NCBI RefSeq assembly: GCF_001038505.1
Contig: NZ_LDPY01000007.1
Location: 1-64,000 of the forward strand
From: Puniceibacterium sp. IMCC21224
GTDB lineage: Bacteria > Pseudomonadota > Alphaproteobacteria > Rhodobacterales > Rhodobacteraceae
Reading direction: 5' to 3'
DNA length: 64,000 bases
Part shown: one piece after another, positions 17,359-25,972 of the stretch
How positions within the stretch are numbered: the first letter of the stretch is position 1
Layout of the letters: each line of letters begins with the position of its first letter
Position numbers and translations under genes: made by a program
The notes under the pieces: model-generated
Databases searched by the model: none
What the model saw: only the letters and a program-made list of their open reading frames with translations
What the model was told of the DNA's origin: nothing

Positions 17359-19377
17359 TCAGATGCGGCGGGCGGCGCGGTGGCCTTCGAAGACCGCTTC
17401 GTAAGTACCCCTGGGCGCAGTGGCATCACCGATGGTTTCGACGGGAAGATCCCGCGCCGCGAACTTATCGGTCAGGTCGTTCACCGACTGGCGACCGGTC
17501 ACCATGATGATCGTGTCGGCCCTGAGCGAGGCCTTGTGCTCGCCATACTGGACGTTGAAGACATCGATGGTGTCGCCCCGGATTTCGCGGACGAAATGGT
17601 TGGGCATCAGGTTGACGCCTGCCTCGAACACCTTCGGCATGATCCAATCGTGATAGACGTCGTTCATGGTTTCCATACCCACCATCGGCCAGCGGGTGAC
17701 GATCGTCACCTTTTCGGTCGACGCCTGCCGCAGCTTCACGGCGGTCAGCGGGGCCCAGGCATTCGAGATGTCGTCAATGATGACAACCTCACCCTTCGCC
17801 TCGGCCTTTCCAGTCATTATGTCGTCCCAGCCCATACAATTGCCGGTGGCGTGGCCATCGAGCGGCGCGGCCGTCCAGCCCTGAAAGCCGTCGTTGCAGT
17901 TCCGCGATCCGGTCGCGATCACGACGTGCTCGGGCTTCAGTTCGGCGACCAGCGCATCGATGTTTTCGTCGGTCACGCACACGCCGGTGCGCACCTCGGC
18001 GCCGTTCTTGCGCGCCTGTCCGTCAAGCCATGTCCAGGCCGAGGAAAACTCGCCCCGGTCGGGCATCTTCGACTGGACGCGGATATGCCCGCCGGTCTCG
18101 GCCTCGGCTTCCAGAACGGTAACCTTATGGCCCCGCGCGGCGGCGATGCGGGCATATTCCAGCCCCGAGGGCCCACCCCCGACGACGAGAATCGATTTCG
18201 GATCCGCAACACGAATCACCGACCCGGCGCCCCATTTTCCCTCGCGCCCGACGGTCGGGTTGTAGACACATTGCACACGCTGTCCGCTCGACGCGTTCCG
18301 CCAGCAAAGGTTGGCGGCGACGCAGCGGCGGATGTCGTCTTCGCGGCCCTCCTCGGCCTTTACCGCCCATTCAGGGTCGGCAAAAAGCTGGCGCGCCAGG
18401 CAGATCGCGTCGCCATCACCGGCTTCCAGCAGGCTTTCGGCCACATCAGGCGTGGTTACCCGGCCGACCAGCAGAACCGGCTTGGTCGTCGCCTCGCGGA
18501 TATCGCGGGCATAGGCTTTTTCCCATCCGCCTTCGAAATGCATCGGCGTGTGGATGAAGGAATGGTGAACCCCTGCCGAGACGCTGACATAGTCGTTGTC
18601 GATTCGCGACTCGAGGTCGGCGCAGATTTTCTTGACATCCTCGATCTCCAGATCGCCCGGCCAGAACGAGGTCGAGTTGATCCGGTAACCCATGAACATC
18701 TGGTCGCCGATGGCCGAACGGATCGACTTCATGCATTCAACCGCGAAACGCATCCGATTCTCGTAGGAACCGCCCCATTGGTCGGTGCGTTTATTGTAAA
18801 GCGGCGAGAGGAACTGCCAGGGCAGGTAGCCGTGGCTCAAGTGGAACTCGACCCCGTCAAGTCCGGCCTGCTTCGCCCTGCGCGCGGCACTGCCAAAGGC
18901 CTCGATCAGTTCCATGATCTCGTCTTCGGACATCGCCTTCGGTGTCCAGCCGCCGGGAGCCTCGCCAAGCGGGACCTGGCTTGGCGAAAGCGTATACCAC
19001 GAGGCGTCGATATCGGCGGAGGGGTTCTGTTTGGGGAAAGGAACGCCGCGCACGCCCGAATGCCAGAGTTGAATTGACAGCTTCGTGCCATGCGCATGGA
19101 CGGCATCGGCTATCTTCGACAGGGGTTCTATATTGTCATCATTGAAAAGCTGCGGCGTCAGAAGCGGTGCGGCGAGCGAGTCGGGGTGCACATGTGTAGC
19201 ACCGATGATGATCAGGCCAACGCCGCCCTTGGCGCGTTCGGCGTAATAGTTGGTCGCCATGTCAGTCAAAACACCCCCCTCTACCCAAGTCGGGCAGGTT
19301 GGCGGAAACACGACGCGGTTTCGGATTTCGGTCTCTCGCAACGTCCACGGCGAAAAAAGTCGCGGGTATTTCGACAT
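17359..19377 (-). CDS. NADH:flavin oxidoreductase, TMADH / 2,4-dienoyl-CoA reductase type
   Basis: 672 residues: an N-terminal FMN TIM barrel of the Old Yellow Enzyme family (residues ~1-340; FPPTCPTW, LSIQLWHSGVRG, GVEFHLSHGYLPWQFLSPLYNKR), a short Fe-S region and a C-terminal dinucleotide-binding half (SILVVGGGPSGLEYARIAAA; HVVIATGSRN). In trimethylamine dehydrogenase and dienoyl-CoA reductase the cluster ligands are C-x2-C-x2/3-C-x11/12-C. Here Cys352, Cys358 and Cys370 are present, but position 355 is Ala (RRCVAANLC), so one ligand is missing. I recall a similar C-x5-C spacing in N-methylproline/betaine-demethylase relatives, so a demethylase or C=C/C-N oxidoreductase role is possible. 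First gene of the run with the Liv transporter; GGGAGG precedes the ATG. Confidence 0.88.
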   Translation of the reverse strand: MSKYPRLFSPWTLRETEIRNRVVFPPTCPTWVEGGVLTDMATNYYAERAKGGVGLIIIGATHVHPDSLAAPLLTPQLFNDDNIEPLSKIADAVHAHGTKLSIQLWHSGVRGVPFPKQNPSADIDASWYTLSPSQVPLGEAPGGWTPKAMSEDEIMELIEAFGSAARRAKQAGLDGVEFHLSHGYLPWQFLSPLYNKRTDQWGGSYENRMRFAVECMKSIRSAIGDQMFMGYRINSTSFWPGDLEIEDVKKICADLESRIDNDYVSVSAGVHHSFIHTPMHFEGGWEKAYARDIREATTKPVLLVGRVTTPDVAESLLEAGDGDAICLARQLFADPEWAVKAEEGREDDIRRCVAANLCWRNASSGQRVQCVYNPTVGREGKWGAGSVIRVADPKSILVVGGGPSGLEYARIAAARGHKVTVLEAEAETGGHIRVQSKMPDRGEFSSAWTWLDGQARKNGAEVRTGVCVTDENIDALVAELKPEHVVIATGSRNCNDGFQGWTAAPLDGHATGNCMGWDDIMTGKAEAKGEVVIIDDISNAWAPLTAVKLRQASTEKVTIVTRWPMVGMETMNDVYHDWIMPKVFEAGVNLMPNHFVREIRGDTIDVFNVQYGEHKASLRADTIIMVTGRQSVNDLTDKFAARDLPVETIGDATAPRGTYEAVFEGHRAARRI

Positions 19378-19768
19378 TTGGCAGTCCTCCCAGATCTCGT
19401 CGAGGTGATTTCTCGAAGGATCTGCCTGTTCACGGCCGATCTCGAATCACCTTCTCCCATGCGATCACATGGCATATTGGCGAACATAAAGTCAATCATT
19501 TATCTACAACTTTGAACATAATAGTAGTATCAGCACGTCCATTCGACAGCGACATTTTAGCCTGCCAACTTCGAAAGACATATAAGTATCAGTTTTATAA
19601 CGAAAAAATAATGCATTCGGAAGCGGTAATATCAACTAGGCCGATGATTTGATCGAACACTACACCTTATTTGATTACTTTTGTGCGTTGACTATGCAGA
19701 CCAAAAGTGGAGTATTGCTGTCGTAGCCCGGCGTGTGTTTCGGGCCCGGAATCAATGGAGTTACGACA
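19378..19768. promoter_or_regulatory. divergent regulatory region between the oxidoreductase and FAH-family genes
   Basis: This 391-bp noncoding region is clearly A+T-rich compared with the flanking genes. It must carry the divergent promoters of the cargo cluster. A 7-bp inverted repeat, ACTTTTG at 19677-19683 and CAAAAGT at 19702-19708, brackets a TTGACT (19688-19693) that could be the -35 box of the FAH-family gene. The inverted repeat is a candidate site for the GntR/FCD regulator encoded at 20869. No spacing-perfect -10 was found. Confidence 0.4.
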
Positions 19769-20743
19769 ATGAAGATCGTCAGAATGGCCACAAAGGACGG
19801 CCCATGTATCGGGCTTCTTTATGAAGGTGCAGTCTATGACCTGCGCGACATCCAAGCGGCAGAACCGCATCTCCCTGCTGATATGATCGTTTCGGCGCCA
19901 GACCTGGCCGCACTCCTTGCGTACGATAGCCTACCCGCCTTGCTCGCCACCTCACTCAAGATCGCCCTGTCGCGCGGCCTTGCGTCCACACCCTACGCCG
20001 AAGCACGCCTGCTCTCGCCGATCGACCCGCCGATCATCCTTTGCGGCGGAAGTAACTACTCGGATCACAATAAGGAAAAGGCCGAGTCTCCCCTGCGAGG
20101 TCGCGAACCGGAGTTTTTCCTGAAGTCGCCCACAGTCGTCGCAGGCCCACGGGACTCGATCTTCCTCGACCCGCTCGTCACCCGGAAGCTCGACTACGAA
20201 GTCGAACTTGGCGTCGTCATCGGAAAGCCGGGCAGGAACATCCCGGAAACCGAGGCGATGCGCCATGTTTTTGGCTATACTGTGGTCAATGACCTCACAG
20301 CACGCGATCGGCAGGTCCGGATCGAGCCGAACGGATTTGCTTGGTACGAACTGGCGAAAAGCAAAAATTTCGACCGGTCAGCGCCAATGGGGCCCTGCAT
20401 TGTAACCGCCGACGAGATCGCCGATCCGAACAACCTGCCATTGCGCACGACAGTGAACGGAGAGGTTCGACAGAACGGCTCGACCGCGTCGATGATCCAT
20501 TCAGTGGCCTCGCTGGTAAGTCATTTTTCGTCCTGCATGACGCTGCATCCCGGCACCGTCATCATCACCGGAACCCCCGGAGGTACGGCCTGGGCCGCTG
20601 ACCCGGACTTGGGCGGCAGCCGATATCCCCGCGACGACATCGTCCGCGCTTCGGGCTATCTGCGCGATGGCGACCTGGTCGTCTGCAGCATCGATGGAAT
20701 TGGAGCACTGGAGAACCGCGTCGAACTAAGACCGCCCGCCTGA
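19769..20743 (+). CDS. fumarylacetoacetate hydrolase (FAH) family protein
   Basis: 324 residues from the ATG at 19769, with GGAG eight bases upstream; a GTG 36 bases earlier lacks support. The C-terminal ~220 residues are the FAH fold: LCGGSNYSDHNKE, FLKSPTVVAGPRDSI, the metal-binding Glu/Glu/Asp signature in DYEVELGVVIGK and TVVNDLTARDRQ, and the late HPGTVIITGTPGG. FAH-family enzymes hydrolyse or decarboxylate C-C bonds in 1,3-dicarbonyl products of ring cleavage. The N-terminal ~80 residues (VRMATKDGPCIGLLYEGAVYDL) are the usual small domain. It is divergent from the oxidoreductase and followed by a GntR regulator, consistent with one catabolic regulon. Substrate unknown. Confidence 0.88.
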   Translation: MKIVRMATKDGPCIGLLYEGAVYDLRDIQAAEPHLPADMIVSAPDLAALLAYDSLPALLATSLKIALSRGLASTPYAEARLLSPIDPPIILCGGSNYSDHNKEKAESPLRGREPEFFLKSPTVVAGPRDSIFLDPLVTRKLDYEVELGVVIGKPGRNIPETEAMRHVFGYTVVNDLTARDRQVRIEPNGFAWYELAKSKNFDRSAPMGPCIVTADEIADPNNLPLRTTVNGEVRQNGSTASMIHSVASLVSHFSSCMTLHPGTVIITGTPGGTAWAADPDLGGSRYPRDDIVRASGYLRDGDLVVCSIDGIGALENRVELRPPA

Positions 20744-20868
20744 TCCATTGGTGACTGATTGCATCGTCTTTTTGGCGGCATTTCGCGGAGAAAAGGTTCG
20801 GCAATGGTGCTTTCGCCGCGGACATGCGATGATGCTTCGAGGGGACCAATCACGAGATACCGAACAGT

Positions 20869-21621
20869 ATGCCCACCGAACCGAAACGACTGAACGCCGA
20901 AATTGACCCCACCTCGCGGACGTCCAACGTTCGCTCGCGCGCTCGCGAGGTTGCGCGGCAGATGCGCGAGGCGCTTGAGGAAATGATTCAAAGCGGCGCG
21001 ATGGCACCGGGCGCGAAGCTTCCGACCGAGGTTGAGCTGGTCGACCGCTTCGGGGCCAGCCGCAGCACGGTGCGTAAGATGCTGGCAACGATGGAGACCG
21101 ACGGCCTGATCGTTCGCCGCGTTGGCAGCGGAACTTTCGTCGCTGATTCCCCCCGGCCGGTTGGCGACGATGTGCTCCAGAGTGTCCTCGACAATGTAGC
21201 ACTGCACGCCAGCCCCGCCGAGATCATGGAATTCCGCCTGATCGTCGAGCCGCCAGCCATGAGCCTTGTCACCCGCAAGGCCACGGCGAGCGATATTTTC
21301 GAGATGCAGAACTGCCTGGCCCAGTCCGAACGGGCGCAAGACCTGGCCGCTTTCGAGCATTGGGATTGCGAACTGCACACCGTCTTCGGCCGCACCACAC
21401 GCAATGTCATGTTCGAGAATGCCTATGCGATGATTACCGCCGCTCGGAACCGGGCCGAGTGGGGACGGTTGAAATCCAAGACATTGACCAGCGACATGCG
21501 TGCGCTCCACATGGCCGAGCACGTGCGCATCGTCGCGGCGATACGCGACCGTGACCCCGAGAAGGCCGAGGCCGAGATGCTGGCGCATCTGTCGAAGATC
21601 AACCGCAGCATGTTCCCGTGA
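20869..21621 (+). CDS. GntR family regulator with FCD (FadR-type) ligand domain
   Basis: 250 residues. A winged helix-turn-helix at residues ~25-90 (LEEMIQSGAMAPGAKLPTEV, FGASRSTVRKMLATME, GLIVRRVGSGTFV) is followed by an all-helical FCD domain (IMEFRLIVEPPAMSL, FEHWDCELHTVFGRTTRN, MRALHMAEHVRIVAAIRDRD) carrying the Asp/His metal-ligand residues seen in this class. It lies 125 bases after the FAH-family gene, so it may have its own promoter. It most likely represses the catabolic/transport cluster until the pathway substrate or an intermediate binds. The gene is intact and marks the right edge of the cargo; IS debris begins about 130 bp downstream. Confidence 0.9.
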   Translation: MPTEPKRLNAEIDPTSRTSNVRSRAREVARQMREALEEMIQSGAMAPGAKLPTEVELVDRFGASRSTVRKMLATMETDGLIVRRVGSGTFVADSPRPVGDDVLQSVLDNVALHASPAEIMEFRLIVEPPAMSLVTRKATASDIFEMQNCLAQSERAQDLAAFEHWDCELHTVFGRTTRNVMFENAYAMITAARNRAEWGRLKSKTLTSDMRALHMAEHVRIVAAIRDRDPEKAEAEMLAHLSKINRSMFP

Positions 21622-21751
21622 AGCCACCCAAATTGACGAGGCGGTTGGCGTCGATCCTGCGCCGCCCGAAGTAGAACCGTGTACCTTCTCGACGACGCTG
21701 AATCGTGACGGTGCCGACATGCCAGTAAAGGTAGCTGATGATGCCGGTCTG

Positions 21752-21769
21752 GGGTGTTGTCACGTTAAC
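21752..21769 (+). repeat. terminal inverted repeat of the IS6 element, left copy
   Basis: GGGTGTTGTCACGTTAAC matches the reverse complement of 31211-31228 exactly over 18 bp. It lies 36 bp beyond the reconstructed stop codon of the IS6 transposase. Confidence 0.8.
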
Positions 21770-21804
21770 TCGCCGAGTTTGCAAGTTGGCATGCCGTTCG
21801 TTGA

Positions 21805-22013
21805 TCAAGCGGTATGTGCCGCGGATTTCCACGCCTCGAATGCTTCGAGCGGATGGTGAGGGCAGAGCGGCGGTGGGCTGGGACAGAGAAACAATTGCGG
21901 GTTGCGGACTGCATAGATACGAAGCGTTGTAATCCACCCGGCGATCGGAAGCCTTGCATCACCCGCTCTCGCTTTCGGAAGGGCAAGTGGCTGTTCTCGG
22001 TGCGGTTATTGAG
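21805..22013 (-). pseudogene. IS6 transposase, C-terminal fragment
   Basis: The minus strand reads LNNRTENSHLPFRKRERVM, including the catalytic Glu of the DDE triad, then GFRSPGGLQRFVSMQSATRN. A 1-base deletion near 21845 then shifts the reading to HPLEAFEAWKSAAHTA and a stop at 21805-21807. The upstream sequence is interrupted exactly at 22013 by the IS110 element. Its missing N-terminal parts lie at 23405-23654 and 30929-31171. Confidence 0.85.
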
Positions 22014-23404
22014 ATGGGGTGGTTGCCGTCCTCCCCAAACGGCATCGCAATGTGCCAAGGTCGTGGTGTTCAAAGCCACAAGAAGGAAAGGACGGCAAAT
22101 GAAAGATACAATGATCGGAGTGGACCTGGCAAAGAACGTTTTCCAGCTTCACGCGGCCAGCATGACTGGGCAGTTGAAGTTTCGCAAGAAGCTGTCCCGG
22201 CCACAGTTTCGCGCGTTTCTTTCTACGCAACCGCCTGCCGTGATCGTCATGGAGGCCTGCGGCAGTGCCAGCTACTGGGCGCGAGTGTTGTCCGGGATGG
22301 GTCACGAGGTGAAACTGATCGCGCCGCAGTATGTGAAACCATTTGTGAAACGCCAGAAGAATGATGCTGCGGATGCTGAAGCTATCGTCATCGCCGCGCA
22401 GCGGCCGGAGATGAGGTTTGTTCCGCCCAAGACCAAGGAACAACAGGCCCGTGCGATCCTGTTCCGGAACCGGGAGCGTTTGGTGAACCAGCGCACCGAG
22501 CTGGTAAACAGTCTACGATCAATCCTCTACGAGTTCGGACACACTATCCCGCAGGGCATCGGGAATGTGAGCCGCGGGTATGAGATCCTTGAGGACCCAA
22601 ATTGTGATCTTCCGGACCTGGTCCGCCAGGAATGTCGAGACCTTTTGGAACTGATCGAAGAGACCACGGTACGGATCGCGGCCAAGTTAAAGCGGATCAA
22701 AGCGTTGTCCACAGAGACGGAAACGGCCAAACGTCTTCAGACGATGCCGGGGGTTGGCCCTCTAAGCGCCCTCGCCATTGAGGCGTTTGCTCCACCACTG
22801 GAGACATTCGCCCGGGGCCGCGACTTTGCGGCCTGGTTGGGCCTCGTGCCGCGACAGCATTCATCAGGCGGCAAACCCCGTCTGGGGCGCATGTCGAAGG
22901 CAGGACAGTCTGACATCAGGCGCCTTCTGATCATCGGCGCGATGTCACGCTTGAGCAGGTTAGGCCGCAAATCCATACCCAAAGGATCCTGGCTGGAACG
23001 CATGCTTGCGCGCAAGCCAAAAATGCTGGTCGCGGTTGCGCTGGCCAACAAGATGGCCCGCGCCCTCTGGGCAATGCAAATGACGAAGGAGAGTTATCGG
23101 GATCCGACGCAGACTGTCGCTGCATGACCAAGCTGTAGCACAGGGCTGAGCTACGTCGGTGAAGGAGGTGTAAGAAGTCAACGACCTGAATGGGCAAAAT
23201 GATCGAACAGATCTGGATCGGGAAAACCAGGATAAGGGGAAGAGCGTCAAAGCTCGTTGTTTAGGTCTGGCCTCGATCCGCAGATCACCATCCCGGCCAG
23301 CGGCTTCTGGTAACGCCGCACTCAAAGGCCTGACAGAAGCTCGCACTCGATCACCAACTCACGCAGATTGAAAAACTTCTTGCATCACGGACGGCAACCA
23401 CAGA
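22014..23404 (+). mobile_element. IS110-family (IS1111-type) element inserted in the IS6 transposase
   Basis: The 13-bp sequence GTGGTTGCCGTCC at 22019-22031 recurs inverted at 23389-23401, bracketing a full-length transposase. The flanks rejoin cleanly as IS6 coding sequence (CACAAGGGGCT then CAATAAC), which fixes both element ends to within a base or two. It differs from the IS110 at 9.7 kb. Confidence 0.85.
22099..23127 (+). CDS. IS110 family transposase
   Basis: 342 residues from the ATG at 22099, with AAGGAAAGGACGG upstream; an earlier in-frame start would extend into IS6 debris and is rejected. The N-terminal DEDD domain reads MIGVDLAKNVFQLHAAS, IVMEACGSASYWARVL and VKRQKNDAADAEAIVIAA. 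The C-terminal transposase_20 domain includes MPGVGPLSALAIEAF, FAAWLGLVPRQHSSGGKPRLG and the RMSKAGQSDIRRLLI motif with the candidate Ser nucleophile region. Normal length with no frameshift, so probably active. It interrupts the IS6 transposase between its second Asp and catalytic Glu motifs. Confidence 0.93.
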   Translation: MKDTMIGVDLAKNVFQLHAASMTGQLKFRKKLSRPQFRAFLSTQPPAVIVMEACGSASYWARVLSGMGHEVKLIAPQYVKPFVKRQKNDAADAEAIVIAAQRPEMRFVPPKTKEQQARAILFRNRERLVNQRTELVNSLRSILYEFGHTIPQGIGNVSRGYEILEDPNCDLPDLVRQECRDLLELIEETTVRIAAKLKRIKALSTETETAKRLQTMPGVGPLSALAIEAFAPPLETFARGRDFAAWLGLVPRQHSSGGKPRLGRMSKAGQSDIRRLLIIGAMSRLSRLGRKSIPKGSWLERMLARKPKMLVAVALANKMARALWAMQMTKESYRDPTQTVAA

Positions 23405-23654
23405 AGCCCCTTGTGTGACCAATGATCAAGGCCAGGCGCGATCTCGCGCTTGGCGGCCCCATATGAACGCAGTTTGTCCGTAATGATCCTTTTGGGCACG
23501 AAATCCCAACGCTTCATCAGCTTGACCAAAAGCCGCTTTGCGGCGCGCTTGTCTCGCCTCGATTGAAGGATTTCTTCAAGAACAACGCCGTTTTGGTCGA
23601 CTGCGCGCCAGAGTCAGTATGACCGGCCCGCGATCTTCACAACGACTTCGTCTA
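23405..23654 (-). pseudogene. IS6 transposase, middle fragment
   Basis: The minus strand reads LDEVVVKIAGRSY, then a TGA where Trp is expected, then LWRAVDQNGVVLEEILQSRR, DKRAAKRLLVKLMKRWDFVP and RIITDKLRSYGAAKREIAPG. This supplies the first (HLDE) and second (ITDK) acidic motifs of the DDE domain. It is bounded by the IS630 end at 23655 and the IS110 end at 23404. The in-frame stop shows the element was already dead or has decayed. Confidence 0.85.
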
Positions 23655-23661
23655 GAGCGTT

Positions 23662-24609
23662 TCAGGTTTTCACGGAAGCGTAGCCTGCGTTTTCGAAGTA
23701 GTTTGCGCACTCAGCGGGCGTGAACTGGTCGAGGACCGAGCCGACCGTCCGCCACAAGGTCTCTCGTGTGCGGGCAGCGGCGTTTCGCATCCAGTGCTTG
23801 AGTTTCGAGAAGGCCTGTTCAATCGGGTTCAGGTCGGGGCTATAAGGCGGCAGGAACAACAGATGCGCGCCGGCCGCCCGGATGGCGTGGCGGACGGCGT
23901 GGCTTTTGTGGCTGCCGAGGTTGTCCATCACAACGATGTCGCCCGGAGCGAGGGTTGGACCCAGGACGCGCTCGACGTAAGTGCGGAAGATGTCGCCGTT
24001 CACAGGGCCGTCGAAGACCCACGGCGCGTCGATCCGGTCATGGCGCAGCGCGGCGATGAAGGTGGACGTTCCAGTGGCCAAACGGGGCCGCGCCAGGCAG
24101 GCGATCCCCTTTCGGCCCCCAGCCTCGGAGCGGGGCCATATTGGTCTTCACCCATGTCTCATCAATGAACACGAGACGGGTTGGATCGATCCTGCCCTGG
24201 TATCGCTGCCATCTCTCACGGCGGCGCTTCACATCCGGGCGTTCGCGCTCATCGGCGACCAGCGTCTTTTTTTGAAACTGAACCCGCAGCCACGCAGGAA
24301 GCGCCAGACCGTGTCGTGGCTGACGACAACGCCCCGCTCCGCCAGCAGGTCCTGAAGGACGGCAAGGGTCACATGGGGGCAGTTGCGCACCTGCTCCAGC
24401 AGCCAGACCCGGTGCGGCTCAAGCAGCGGGCGGCGATACCCACCTATCTTTGCCGGGCTGACCGAACCGGTCCGCCGCGCCCGATCGGCCCACTTCACAG
24501 CGCTCGACGGCGCAACACCGAACCTCGCCGCCACACTGCGGCAGCTCTCGCCCGACCGCATCGCGGCCACAACACGCTTTCTGAGGTCATTCGAATAGGC
24601 TCTCGTCAT
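23662..24609 (-). pseudogene. IS630-family transposase, two frames joined by a programmed-type slip plus one real frameshift
   Basis: Frame A from the ATG at 24609 gives a helix-turn-helix protein (MTRAYSNDLRKRVVAAMRSG, SVAARFGVAPSSAVKW) ending in FSFKKRRWSPMSANARM. A run of seven A residues at about 24268-24274 (minus-strand A-AAA-AAG) would allow a -1 slip into frame B, KTLVADERERPDVKRRR and [19 protein letters not shown] (first Asp). This is the usual IS630 OrfA/OrfB arrangement. A second shift near 24075 is needed to reach [20 protein letters not shown], then [19 protein letters not shown] and [20 protein letters not shown] (remaining acidic residues). The second shift is not at a slippery site and probably kills the gene. 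Confidence 0.8.
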
Positions 24610-24682
24610 CCATGCTGGCCTCCCTCACCAGTATGGACTCTGAATCACAATCAAACCCCAATGGGAATCTGGAGGGTTCTGT

Positions 24683-24728
24683 GAGGTCCGCGGTCGTGCG
24701 GTCGATGGCGGACGGTGTCGCGGACCTC
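24683..24728. repeat. inverted repeat at the IS91 terminus; the rest to 25022 is noncoding IS91 sequence
   Basis: GAGGTCCGCG (24683-24692) pairs with CGCGGACCTC (24719-24728), a perfect 10-bp stem with a 26-base loop, resembling the termination-end hairpins of rolling-circle IS91 elements. Between it and the transposase stop at 25023, the G+C-rich sequence shows no convincing gene. Confidence 0.55.
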
Positions 24729-25022
24729 ATTGAAGCCGGATTGAACGAAGCCGCGGGTCGGTTTGGCGCTATGGGGATTTGGGCTTTGGCGTCGGCTTTG
24801 AGTGGTGGGCGCGAGAGCCGATACGCGGACCGATGGTGCCGGCTGGAGTGCGGATGGTACTGGCGTCGGCTCCCACGGAGCACTGCGGCGGTGCGATCTG
24901 GCGGTCGATTGCCGCGTGGATCGGTCGTGGCCACCGCATCGGGTGTTCTGGTCCATAGGCAAGCCGCCCGGTCCTCGTGGGGGCCGGTCGCAGGGTGCGT
25001 GATGGCAGTTTGTCGCGTGCGC

Positions 25023-25934
25023 TCATGAACTGTCGTTCCAGAATGGCCAGTTGGGCGGTTGCTGACCATGATACCAGACGGTGATCGTCGCCATCGGGCG
25101 GCCGCAACAGGGGCAAGGGCGCGGAACGGGCGTCGGCTTCGTCGCGGGTGTGGCGTGGACCGCGGTCTGCGAGGCCCGGTCGGCCAGCAGTGCCCTGCAG
25201 GCCGCGAGGCGGGCGGCACGCTGTCCGTTGGCGAGGAAGCCGTAATGGCGGATGCGGTGAACGCCGTCCGGCAGGGTGTGCAGCAGGAAGCGGCGGATAA
25301 ATTCACCGGCGTCCAGCGTCATGTGCCTCGGCCTGCGACCATGTCGGTAGTCGCGCCAGCGGAACGTCACCTTGCCGCCCTCCGTGCTGACCAGACGGGA
25401 ATTGGCAATAGCGACACGATGGGTGTACCGGCTCAGATAGGCCAGCACCTGCTCGGGGCCGCCGAAGGGCGGCTTGGCGTAAACGACCCAGTCGCGACGA
25501 TCGGCTGCGATGAGATGCCGGGCGAAGGCCTGCGGCTCGGCCAGCCCTGCGATGTCGCCGAAGAAGTGCAGCTGTCCGGCTTCGAAGGCGGCGCGCAGCG
25601 CCTGCAAGAACAGCCGCCGGTACAGGCGCGACAGCACCCGGACCGGCAGAAAGAAATTGGGACGGCAGGCGATCCAGCGGGTGCCGTCGGGCGATGGGCC
25701 GCCACCGGGCACGATACAATGGAGGTGGGGATGGTAACTCAGGGTCTGACCCCAGCTGTGCAGGACCGCGACGAGGCCGATCCCGGCGCCGAGATGCCGG
25801 GGATCGGCGGCGATGATGCGCAGCGTCTCGGCGGCGGACTTGAACAGGATGCCGTAGACGACCGTTTTGTTCTGGAAGGCGATCGCTGCGATCTCGGCGG
25901 GCAGTGTGAAGACCACGTGGAAATAAGGGACCGG
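25023..25934 (-). pseudogene. IS91-family transposase, C-terminal part (interrupted)
   Basis: The minus-strand frame reads LPVPYFHVVFTLPAEIAAIA, then LHSWGQTLSYHPHLHCIVPGG (the HUH-type His motif region), YAKPPFGGPEQVLAYLSRYT (Tyr-containing motif of the rolling-circle transposase), HYGFLANGQRAARLAACRAL and a terminal cysteine motif PCPCCGRPMATITVW. Joined through the 5-bp duplication to the fragment at 29641-29905, it gives one continuous IS91 transposase: DWLAARADDLLG, then PVPYFHVVFTLP. The Tn3 insertion is the only visible lesion, so precise loss of Tn3 would restore the gene. Confidence 0.9.
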
Positions 25935-25939
25935 CAGCA
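25935..25939 (+). repeat. 5-bp target-site duplication of the Tn3 element, left copy
   Basis: CAGCA directly precedes the left inverted repeat; the same CAGCA follows the right inverted repeat at 29636-29640. Confidence 0.9.
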
Positions 25940-25972
25940 GGGGTCTGATGCCGGAGAGTGCAGAATCCTACG

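Noticed and set aside
17380..19077. 565-residue open frame on the plus strand
   Set aside because: Antisense to the flavin oxidoreductase, whose motifs are unambiguous.
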